A stretch of 7,415 bases of DNA from Mariprofundaceae bacterium (GTDB taxonomy: Bacteria; Pseudomonadota; Zetaproteobacteria; Mariprofundales; Mariprofundaceae). The notes under the pieces were generated by a model. It did not search any database. It worked only from the letters and a program-made list of their open reading frames with translations, and was not told the DNA's origin. The translations under genes were made by a program, and so were the position numbers. The stretch is taken from NCBI GenBank assembly GCA_030950975.1, contig JAUZQL010000041.1, positions 1 to 7,415 on the forward strand. Reading direction: 5' to 3'. Shown piece after piece: positions 1 to 5,122 of this stretch; position 1 is the stretch's first letter, and each line of letters starts with the position of its first letter.

Positions 1-45
1 ATGAGGTGGAACACGCTCACGTAGGGATAATTCTTGTTCTAACAT
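1..45 (-). CDS. dnaB: Replicative DNA helicase DnaB, N-terminal 15 codons (partial)
   Basis: An ATG at 45-43 opens a frame reading MLEQELSLRERVPPH that runs off the left edge. The VPPH at its end matches the conserved start of the DnaB N-terminal domain (VPPHSxEAEQSVLGG in the family). dnaB is also the usual gene after rplI in the rpsF operon of many bacteria. DnaB is the hexameric ATP-driven helicase that unwinds the replication fork. An in-frame stop at 57-55 fixes this ATG as the first possible one. No strong Shine-Dalgarno sequence is visible. The call rests on 15 residues plus gene order, so it is good but not certain. The spacer to rplI holds a 162-bp palindromic element, so dnaB may not simply be read through from rplI. 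Confidence 0.78.
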   Translation of the reverse strand, partial: MLEQELSLRERVPPH

Positions 46-81
46 ATCAACATTCTACGCCTTTGTGTTTGGAGGGTTTTA

Positions 82-243
82 AGGGTTTCGGAAATAAATA
101 ATTATTCCAGTTATGCGAAGGATAAGAGTTCGGATTCAAGGCACAGTATTTGGCGCATAGCATGGCTATGTGACTGATGCTGCAACGCAGAAGGCGAACT
201 TTTAGACCAACAGAATGGGGTGATTATTTGTTTCCGCGACCCT
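82..243. repeat. 162-bp imperfect palindromic element between rplI and dnaB
   Basis: The outer 21 bases (82-102) and the reverse complement of 243-223 agree at 18 of 21 positions (AGGGT..CGGAAA.AAATAAT). Similarity continues inward: 121-132 resembles the reverse complement of 205-194. The exact middle is a 6-bp hairpin CATAGC-ATG-GCTATG (156-170). The axis of the outer repeats (about 162.5) coincides with the loop centre (163), so the whole unit can fold into one long irregular hairpin. It contains no open reading frame of note. The size, the defined ends and the placement between two housekeeping genes suggest a dispersed non-autonomous repeat (MITE-like or a large BIME-type element). That is inference, since only one copy lies in the window. 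It could affect rplI mRNA 3' stability or dnaB expression. Confidence 0.75.
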
Positions 244-247
244 AAGT

Positions 248-269
248 ATTCAGTTTCAATGAACTGAAT
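248..269 (-). terminator. Hairpin just after rplI (possible weak terminator)
   Basis: Four bases past the rplI stop codon is a perfect 8-bp inverted repeat, ATTCAGTT / AACTGAAT, with a 6-base loop. The stem is A/T-rich and no T-run follows on the minus strand (ACTTAGGG follows). It is therefore not a classical intrinsic terminator and could instead be an mRNA 3'-end stabiliser. It sits directly beside the 162-bp palindrome. Confidence 0.35.
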
Positions 270-272
270 CAA

Positions 273-722
273 TTATAGGCTTTCAGCTTCAACCTTGATG
301 GACATATCTGCTGTCACATCTGGGTGCAAACGAACACGAAAAGCATGCTCACCAATGGCTTTGATTTGTTCATCCAACAAAATAAAGCGACGCTGAACAT
401 CATAACCTTCATCCGCTAAAAGTTTTGCCAAATCCGTGCTAGAGACAGAACCATAAAGGTTTTTGCCATCTGATGTTGCACGGATGATAGACAACTCAAG
501 CTCAGCCAATTTGTTAGCAACCGCTTGAGCTTTGCTCAATTCATCTTGATGTTTTGCTTCTAAAACAGAGCGACGACGTTCAAATACCTTACGATTACTG
601 TTATTCGCAATAATTGCTTTTCCATGAGGCAATAAGAAGTTGCGACCATAACCTGGTTTTACACCTACTTCATCGCCTACATTTCCTAGACCGTCAACAC
701 GTTCCAATAAAATCAACTGCAT
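273..722 (-). CDS. rplI: 50S ribosomal protein L9 (bL9)
   Basis: This 149-residue protein has the usual bL9 length (149 in E. coli). The N-terminal domain carries the family signature: MQLILLERVDGLGNVGDEV followed by VKPGYGRNFLLPHGKA (roughly residues 1-36). A charged helix with FERRRSVLEAKHQDELSKAQ connects to the C-terminal domain, which contains SDGKNLYGSVSSTDLAKLL. bL9 binds domain V of 23S rRNA at the base of the L1 stalk and helps maintain reading frame. Two ATGs lie in tandem (725 and 722). The Shine-Dalgarno GGAGG at 733-729 is 3 bases from the first and 6 from the second, so I choose 722, which also gives the usual MQ start. The ATG overlaps the TGA of the upstream DUF2232 gene by one base (TGATG), indicating translational coupling. 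Confidence 0.97.
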   Translation of the reverse strand: MQLILLERVDGLGNVGDEVGVKPGYGRNFLLPHGKAIIANNSNRKVFERRRSVLEAKHQDELSKAQAVANKLAELELSIIRATSDGKNLYGSVSSTDLAKLLADEGYDVQRRFILLDEQIKAIGEHAFRVRLHPDVTADMSIKVEAESL

Positions 723-1711
723 CATTTTCCTCCAAGTGTCGGGTTTATATTCCGACGGTAATCATACCAAATATCAAGTAGTCCAAGCACGATGAAGGGA
801 ATCACCATCATGGACCATATAAATAACAATACATACATCATGGCTATCGCCATCGGCATATCGCGCGCTTTCAACCATACATGTACAACACTGACACCTT
901 GCACTGCCATCGCACCTGCCAACACCAAACCCAAATTCACAGCAATATATTGTAAGCCTGCGATATCGAAGTTTGCAAACAGTAAACATCCCAACAACAG
1001 GTAAGCAACAGGCTTGCCTAAGTTAAGGCTTAACATGTCATCTTGAATGCCTGTATAAAAGCCATACTTGCAAGCAAAATTTCGTGCAGCAAGGATGCCA
1101 GCCCACCACGCAGACCATAAGCCAAATGCCAATAAGCCTGGTAGTGACCAACTTAACAAATGGCGTATTTCCGCTAATCCTTCAGCGGGCAAAGCGCCTG
1201 CATCTGTTGGCATGGCGGAAAACATGGGTGCTAGCAATGCATCAACCTGTGCATGTAAGTTTAAATCATGACTCGATCCAGACATGCTTAAACCCAACAT
1301 CACCGCTAAACTCAAAGCAAACAACAAGCGTGTCGCACACAATTTCAAACCTTGCTCACGCATCAATGCACTGGCAGCCCAAATCGGCAACAAGGCATAT
1401 AATCCTCCGACTACAATACCCAACAGTAAACTGCTGTTTATCACACTCACCAAGCCCATGATAATCGCTGATACTTGCAAGCTATAACGCAAACCGCCGC
1501 CCATAAAAATCAAGGCAAATAGCGCAGGGGTTAGAGCATTCAAAAATATAGCAACGAAACTCATCACGACAGCCAGTAATGGAATGCTCATAAACCAGTT
1601 AGGTAACCAAATGACACTGCTTAACATTGCCAAAAGCAAGGCTGAACAGGGTACATGCTTGCTTAAAAAAAACGTTACAAAAGCAGGTAGTGTAAGCGGA
1701 GCATCACGCAT
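722..1711 (-). CDS. DUF2232 (YybS-like) multi-pass membrane protein
   Basis: This 329-residue protein is very hydrophobic, with about eight membrane segments: roughly residues 22-36, 43-60, 62-78, 80-115 (probably two), 126-142, 188-208, 235-275 (two) and 287-314. A polar stretch at about 145-185 (SGSSHDLNLHAQ..PTDAGALPAEG) probably forms an extracytoplasmic loop. The C-terminus GLLDIWYDYRR matches the DUF2232 ending GLLDxWxDxR as I recall it. The family occurs in this position, between rpsR and rplI, in several bacterial groups, but its function is unknown. Its place in a ribosomal operon does not by itself imply a ribosomal role. The start is the only in-frame ATG after a stop at 1729-1727, and it has no clear Shine-Dalgarno sequence. 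It follows rpsR by 34 bp and overlaps rplI. Confidence 0.85.
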   Translation of the reverse strand: MRDAPLTLPAFVTFFLSKHVPCSALLLAMLSSVIWLPNWFMSIPLLAVVMSFVAIFLNALTPALFALIFMGGGLRYSLQVSAIIMGLVSVINSSLLLGIVVGGLYALLPIWAASALMREQGLKLCATRLLFALSLAVMLGLSMSGSSHDLNLHAQVDALLAPMFSAMPTDAGALPAEGLAEIRHLLSWSLPGLLAFGLWSAWWAGILAARNFACKYGFYTGIQDDMLSLNLGKPVAYLLLGCLLFANFDIAGLQYIAVNLGLVLAGAMAVQGVSVVHVWLKARDMPMAIAMMYVLLFIWSMMVIPFIVLGLLDIWYDYRRNINPTLGGK

Positions 1712-1745
1712 TAAACAAATGCCAATTCAACCATAGCCTAATCAA

Positions 1746-2126
1746 TCAACCGTGATGCAAAGGTGTAAACGACATTAATGCCAAAACACGTGCACGTTTA
1801 ATGGCAGTGGTTAAAGCACGTTGATGTTTTGCACACGTACCTGTCACGCGTGATGGTAAAATCTTATAACGTTCAGTGACAAATTGACCCAACAATACGG
1901 GATCTTTATGATCAATATGCATGGTTTTATCAGCACAAAATTTGCAAAATTTACGACGACGCTGAAAACGTCCGCGTGCGCCAGCAGGTTTGCGTGCAGG
2001 GCGACGATCGCCAGTTGCGGCAGGACGTGCGGGACGACGATCATTTGATGTAGGCGCTGCTTTTACTTCTGGTGTGCTTGCTGCAGGTGCTGCTTTTACT
2101 TCTGGTGTTTTTACTTCTTCACTCAT
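1746..2126 (-). CDS. rpsR: 30S ribosomal protein S18 (bS18), N-terminally extended, zinc type
   Basis: The conserved core begins near residue 52 (RGRFQRRRKFCKFC). It continues through KDPVLLGQFVTERYKILPSR and VTGTCAKHQRALTTAIKRAR, all typical of bS18. bS18 pairs with S6 on the 30S platform. At 126 residues it is far longer than the usual 75 or so. Residues 1-50 form an Ala/Pro/Arg-rich extension with two internal duplications: TPEVKAAP at 7-14 and 18-25, and DRRPAR at 29-34 and 40-45. C61, C64, C98 and H101 form a CxxC...CxxH set, which suggests a zinc-binding (C+) S18, unlike E. coli S18. The start is set by AGGAGA at 2138-2133, 6 bases before the ATG. A longer frame from 2177 would run into the priB-like gene and has no such support. 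Confidence 0.95.
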   Translation of the reverse strand: MSEEVKTPEVKAAPAASTPEVKAAPTSNDRRPARPAATGDRRPARKPAGARGRFQRRRKFCKFCADKTMHIDHKDPVLLGQFVTERYKILPSRVTGTCAKHQRALTTAIKRARVLALMSFTPLHHG

Positions 2127-2143
2127 GTATTCTCTCCTGAGAG

Positions 2144-2449
2144 TTAATCTGTTTGGGGGATGACAGCATCCACCCATATTTCAACTTGCCCCCAACGTTG
2201 TTCGCCATCTCGACTGTAATAACGTCGTCGTAAGGTACCTTCAATGAAAATTTCGTGGTTTTCCAAACGAACAAGCATATCAGCCATGTTTCCAACGGCA
2301 CGCAAAGGCATGGGTTGTTCATCCATGATTTGTGCTCGTTGTGGACCTAAATGCGGACGTTCAATCCATAATGAGGCAACCACCGCTAAGGTTCCATCGG
2401 GGGTCCAACGTTGGTGAATATCACTTAGCCGACCTAAGAGTCGAACCAA
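2144..2449 (-). CDS. priB: PriB-like single-strand DNA-binding OB-fold protein
   Basis: The product is 101 residues, close to E. coli PriB (104), and sits between rpsF and rpsR exactly as priB does. Similarity is spread thinly over the OB-fold: LLGRL near the start, a TPDG turn at 16-19, SLWIERP where PriB has LEHRS, QPMPLRAVGNMADML matching the region around MPVIVSG, then IFIEGTLRRR (compare VQGFISC) and a last strand VEIWVDAV. PriB is a dimeric ssDNA-binding partner of PriA in restarting collapsed replication forks. The start is a TTG 10 bases after the rpsF stop. No in-frame ATG occurs before residue 42, and no good Shine-Dalgarno sequence is visible, so translation is probably coupled to rpsF. 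Identity to PriB is low, so 'PriB/SSB-like' is the safe name. Confidence 0.75.
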   Translation of the reverse strand: MVRLLGRLSDIHQRWTPDGTLAVVASLWIERPHLGPQRAQIMDEQPMPLRAVGNMADMLVRLENHEIFIEGTLRRRYYSRDGEQRWGQVEIWVDAVIPQTD

Positions 2450-2459
2450 GTGCTGGTCT

Positions 2460-2939
2460 TTAGGCTGCAGTAGTTTCTTCTGTTGAAGCAGTTGTTTCTG
2501 CTTCTTCTTTTGTCGCTACTTTTGCGTCAGTTTTAGCTGTATCTGATTTTTCAGTTGCTGTTGCTTCAGTTGCATCTGTAGATTCAGTCGCTGTTTCTTC
2601 AGTGCTTTCAGCGGCTACTGTTTTGCGACGTGCCAAAGGAGATGGTGCATCAGATAGTTCAGTTAAACGTGTGGTTAAGAAACGCAAAATACGTTCTTCC
2701 AAGCGAATTGCTGATTCAAGGGCTTGCACAGCTTGAGGTTCGCCATCAGTGACCAATAAGATGTAATGACCACGTTTACGTTTTTGAATGCTGTAAGCTA
2801 ATGGGCGTGCGCCCCAATATTCGCGTTTAACAATGCGACCTGAAGCTTTTTCAACACGTTCAACCAACTCATCGGTTAATTGTTCAGTGTTTTCTTGTGA
2901 TACGTCAGGATTCACAATAAAGATAGTTTCGTAATACAA
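2460..2939 (-). CDS. rpsF: 30S ribosomal protein S6 (bS6) with long acidic C-terminal tail
   Basis: Residues 1-95 are a standard S6 fold: YYETIFIVNPDVSQ, then RIVKREYWGARPLAYSIQKR, then GHYILLV, then ESAIRLEERILRFLTTRL. S6 binds 16S rRNA in the platform jointly with S18. The tail after about residue 107 is low-complexity Ala/Thr/Glu/Ser (11 Glu, 3 Asp, 4 Lys, net about -10). It brings the length to 159, against 131-135 in E. coli, which has its own short glutamate tail. The start codon is TTG: no in-frame ATG lies nearby upstream, and a Shine-Dalgarno run GAGAGGG at 2950-2944 precedes it. The gene opens the ribosomal operon, behind a strong promoter and a structured leader. Confidence 0.96.
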   Translation of the reverse strand: MYYETIFIVNPDVSQENTEQLTDELVERVEKASGRIVKREYWGARPLAYSIQKRKRGHYILLVTDGEPQAVQALESAIRLEERILRFLTTRLTELSDAPSPLARRKTVAAESTEETATESTDATEATATEKSDTAKTDAKVATKEEAETTASTEETTAA

Positions 2940-2943
2940 AGCG

Positions 2944-2998
2944 CCCTCTCGGTGTACCTTTAAGTACGCTCTGGCTGTTGCGCATCCAGAGCAAGGTA
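2944..2998 (-). promoter_or_regulatory. Structured rpsF leader, candidate S6:S18-binding autoregulatory RNA
   Basis: On the transcript, TACCTT (2998-2993) can pair with AAGGTA (2960-2955). The adjoining GCTCTGG (2992-2986) pairs with CCAGAGC (2974-2968), leaving an 11-base loop and a 7-base 3' bulge GTACTTA. Directly after the stem come ACACCG (2955-2950) and the Shine-Dalgarno run GAGAGGG. An rpsF leader element bound by the S6:S18 complex, with a conserved CCG next to a hairpin mimicking the 16S rRNA site, is known from many bacteria. The CCG beside a 13-bp stem at the ribosome-binding site fits that model. The pairing is visible in the sequence; the family assignment is from memory. Confidence 0.6.
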
Positions 2999-3035
2999 TG
3001 TTATTTCTTTGTCAGACTGCTGCAAAGAGCGCAGC

Positions 3036-3064
3036 ACCATAGATAGAAGCTTTTGCCTTGTCAA
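3036..3064 (-). promoter_or_regulatory. Sigma-70-type promoter of the rpsF operon
   Basis: A perfect -35 hexamer TTGACA (3064-3059) is followed by a 17-bp spacer and TATGGT (3041-3036), which matches four of six -10 positions. Transcription would start near 3029, giving a leader of about 90 bases before the rpsF TTG. A 6-bp hairpin TGCTGC / GCAGCA (3036-3031 and 3023-3018) begins at the last base of the -10 box and may affect initiation or the 5' end of the RNA. Confidence 0.7.
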
Positions 3065-3199
3065 AAGACACAGTTTTTTGTGATAGATGTGGAATAGGTG
3101 TTAGGAAACGAAGCCTTGCCGTTGGGGCAGATAAAAGAGTCTTTGGAAAAAGAGGTCATGAGCTTTTTTAAATTCGTTTCAATGTGTGTGATATTCATC

Positions 3200-3955
3200 T
3201 TATTTGTCGTTTCTCCGCCATTCGCGTCGTTGATTCACAACATCACCAATCACCACAATGGCAGGTGAAGCCCCGACCAAACGACCCTCAACCACATCGG
3301 ATAAAGTGCCATAATCATGCTTTTCATGCGGTAGACTGACTGCATGCAAGATGGCAACAGCGGTATCTTTTTTCATACCCGCATCCAACAAGTTTTTAGC
3401 GATTCTCGGCAGATTTCTTGTACCCATATAAATCACCAACACAGGAAAAGCCGCCACCAGTGCTTGCCAATCGAGTCTCGATTTATCTTCTGCTTCATGA
3501 CCTGTTAAAAATGCCAGCGACGCATTCACCGTACGATCCGTAACGGGAATACCTGCCATAGCAGGGGCTGCAATACCTGAGGTAATCCCTGGAATCACAC
3601 GAAATTTGATATTTTCAGCACTCAACGCACGAATTTCTTCGCCACCACGCCCAAACACAAACGGATCACCACCTTTCAGACGCACCACACGTTTTTTCTC
3701 TTTGCCCAAGCGCACCAAAGTATCACAAATATCCTGCTGACTCGCCGAAGCTTTGCCACCACGTTTACCTGCAAAAATAAGCTCTGCCGTTGGGCAAGCC
3801 ATCGCCATAATCGCATCGGATACCAAAGCATCGTAAACAATCACATCGCAATCAGCAATCAATTGCGCGGCTGCCAAGGTCAATAAACTTGCAGCACCCG
3901 GACCTGCACCGACAAGCGCTACTTCACCCTGTTCTAAGGGGGCATTTAAGTTCAT
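3200..3955 (-). CDS. cobA: Uroporphyrinogen-III C-methyltransferase (SUMT), single domain
   Basis: It transfers two methyl groups from S-adenosylmethionine to C2 and C7 of uroporphyrinogen III, giving precorrin-2, the branch point to B12 and siroheme. Visible motifs are the SAM-binding VGAGPG (15-20), VYDALVS (40-46), GKRGG (63-67), the signature VRLKGGDPFVFGRGGEE (91-107), PGITSG (122-127), and MGTRNLP (177-183) where relatives have YMG. The 251-residue length is that of stand-alone SUMT; no CysG-type oxidase/chelatase domain is attached. The family's GIPxTHR appears here as GIPVTDR (135-141), with Asp in place of the usual His. The ATG at 3955 has a GGAG Shine-Dalgarno sequence about 8 bases upstream. 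The gene follows the GIY-YIG gene by 40 bp, so the two are probably co-transcribed. Confidence 0.95.
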   Translation of the reverse strand: MNLNAPLEQGEVALVGAGPGAASLLTLAAAQLIADCDVIVYDALVSDAIMAMACPTAELIFAGKRGGKASASQQDICDTLVRLGKEKKRVVRLKGGDPFVFGRGGEEIRALSAENIKFRVIPGITSGIAAPAMAGIPVTDRTVNASLAFLTGHEAEDKSRLDWQALVAAFPVLVIYMGTRNLPRIAKNLLDAGMKKDTAVAILHAVSLPHEKHDYGTLSDVVEGRLVGASPAIVVIGDVVNQRREWRRNDK

Positions 3956-3995
3956 TTATTCACTCCATCAATCGTTATTTTGTTTCGTATTGCAA

Positions 3996-4856
3996 CTAAG
4001 ATTTAATTTTTTCCAAGTCTTTCAACGATTGCCCTATTGATGTTTTCCACTCCATCAAACCATTCGCTGATTGACCCTTCACAATGGCTGCCGCAGCCGA
4101 TGCACTACTAAAAACGTAATCTTTTCCAAACACAAGTGATTCATCCTGATGGGATAAAACCCCTGTCTCCATCAAGCTATGCCACAACTTGATATAATTA
4201 TGCTTTTTAAAAGCTGGGGAGATTTCTTTAGCGACTTTAGAGCCTGAAAAAACGACAAAGCCATCCGAAACTGGCATACCGACTGCATCCGCACCTCGCG
4301 TCGATTGAATGTAGAATTTGGCTTCTTTTTCAGAATATGATTTCATCTGTGGCACAGTCTCAAAACTACGATGACCTAAAATATTGGTAAGCATTTTTGC
4401 ATTAAACATAAATTCTTCCAACTCAGCTCTATCGGCTTCTGATACCCTTGACTGTGTCGGTATCGAACGATTTAGAACATCGTAGCGCCCTGATAGGCAA
4501 GCAAGATCATAAAACTTACGCTCCATATATTTCACCTTAGCTTTATTGAGATTCTCATCTTTTGAGAAAAACACGATGGCTTCATGCCAAAAATCTTTGC
4601 CCGTCAAATGCTGTTTTAATCGGTCTAAAAGATTCTCTGCTTCACCTATGTATATCTTACTTTTTTCTTCAGGCGTATCTCCTTTGCCAATTAAAAAGTA
4701 GATTCCTGTTGATGTTAAATCTTCTCTATCCTTACTTTCTGAAATCAACGTTCGAGGAATTTTGTAAGCTTTACCGGACCAATTCGATAGCTCACACGCG
4801 CAGCGTCCATCGGCTAAACCATCGATAAGAAATAAATGAATCGATTTTGGAAACAT
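3996..4856 (-). CDS. GIY-YIG nuclease family protein with C-terminal DUF4357
   Basis: The 286-residue protein has a GIY-YIG endonuclease fold at about residues 49-132: GIY at 51-53, YIG at 69-71, the expected catalytic Arg at R79 in the helix LLDRLKQH, the metal-binding Glu at E112 and an Asn at N129. The active site therefore looks intact. The C-terminal part (about 185-280) ends with DYVFSSASAAAAIVKGQSAN and MEWK, characteristic of DUF4357, an accessory domain found with such nucleases and with restriction-type proteins. Its substrate is unknown. I choose the ATG at 4856 because GGGAGG (4866-4861) lies 4 bases before it; an in-frame GTG at 4868 overlaps that site. The reading frame looks more A/T-rich than the flanking B12 genes. 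It splits cbiC from cobA, with a TIR-bounded repeat ending 20 bases upstream, which suggests acquisition. Confidence 0.87.
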   Translation of the reverse strand: MFPKSIHLFLIDGLADGRCACELSNWSGKAYKIPRTLISESKDREDLTSTGIYFLIGKGDTPEEKSKIYIGEAENLLDRLKQHLTGKDFWHEAIVFFSKDENLNKAKVKYMERKFYDLACLSGRYDVLNRSIPTQSRVSEADRAELEEFMFNAKMLTNILGHRSFETVPQMKSYSEKEAKFYIQSTRGADAVGMPVSDGFVVFSGSKVAKEISPAFKKHNYIKLWHSLMETGVLSHQDESLVFGKDYVFSSASAAAAIVKGQSANGLMEWKTSIGQSLKDLEKIKS

Positions 4857-4875
4857 ACTTCCTCCCACTCATTTA

Positions 4876-5078
4876 ACTGATGTTACGCATACCATGAGCT
4901 TTTAATTGGATTTCGGGGGTGAACATTGATCTGTATTCATTACTCTGGGAGTGCGGCTTTAGCCGCACCGAATGAAGGATTAGGGCGTGGCTAAAGCCAC
5001 ACTTCCAAAGCATAGCAAATTTAGAATCTAAGGACTGTGGATGATGCATCTCTTTCATCCAAAGTGCGTAACATCAGT
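4876..5078. mobile_element. 203-bp MITE-like element with perfect 14-bp terminal inverted repeats
   Basis: ACTGATGTTACGCA at 4876-4889 is repeated exactly, in inverse orientation, at 5065-5078. Immediately outside the two ends lie CATTTA (4870-4875) and CACTTA (5079-5084), a 5-of-6 match that could be a target-site duplication. The interior encodes no transposase. It holds two REP-like hairpins in opposite orientation, a palindrome GATGCATC (5043-5050) and a subterminal stem GGATGA / TCATCC (5039-5044 and 5055-5060). The best reading is a non-autonomous element, or the fused ends of an insertion sequence. It separates cbiC from the nuclease gene and ends 20 bp before the chosen start, so it probably supplies the nuclease's upstream region. 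I saw no convincing promoter, only a weak extended -10 (TGCTATGCT) on the minus strand. Confidence 0.75.
4947..5006. repeat. Pair of inverted REP-like hairpins (BIME-like)
   Basis: Two 22-base units face each other: GGGAGTGCGGCTTTAGCC + GCAC on the plus strand (4947-4968), and GGAAGTGTGGCTTTAGCC + ACGC on the minus strand (5006-4985). They agree at 18 of 22 positions. Each has a GGRAG head running into a 7-bp stem with a TTTA loop. One stem pair is C-G in the first copy and T-A in the second, a compensating change that argues for a maintained hairpin. This is the layout of REP sequences mobilised by RAYT (Y1 transposase-like) proteins; no such gene lies here. Confidence 0.75.
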
Positions 5079-5122
5079 CACTTAACATTCAAGATCCAGC
5101 ATCACCTGCTTTAAAAGATAGT

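Noticed and set aside
1084..1461. Plus-strand frame of 125 codons opposite the DUF2232 gene
   Set aside because: It overlaps a strong membrane-protein frame on the other strand. The composition is that of reverse-complemented hydrophobic codons, and no independent signal is present.
2127..2177. 17-residue upstream extension of S18
   Set aside because: It reads into the priB-like 3' end, whereas AGGAGA sits correctly spaced before the ATG at 2126.
3147..3168. AAAAAG / CTTTTT hairpin after cobA as an intrinsic terminator
   Set aside because: The stem is five A-T pairs plus one G-C with a 10-base loop, too weak to call. The T-run is the stem arm itself rather than a trailing tract.
4873..5058. 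61-codon minus-strand reading frame starting MKEMHHPQSL
   Set aside because: It lies almost wholly inside the TIR element, reads through both REP hairpins, and shows no family resemblance; it is a by-product of the repeat.
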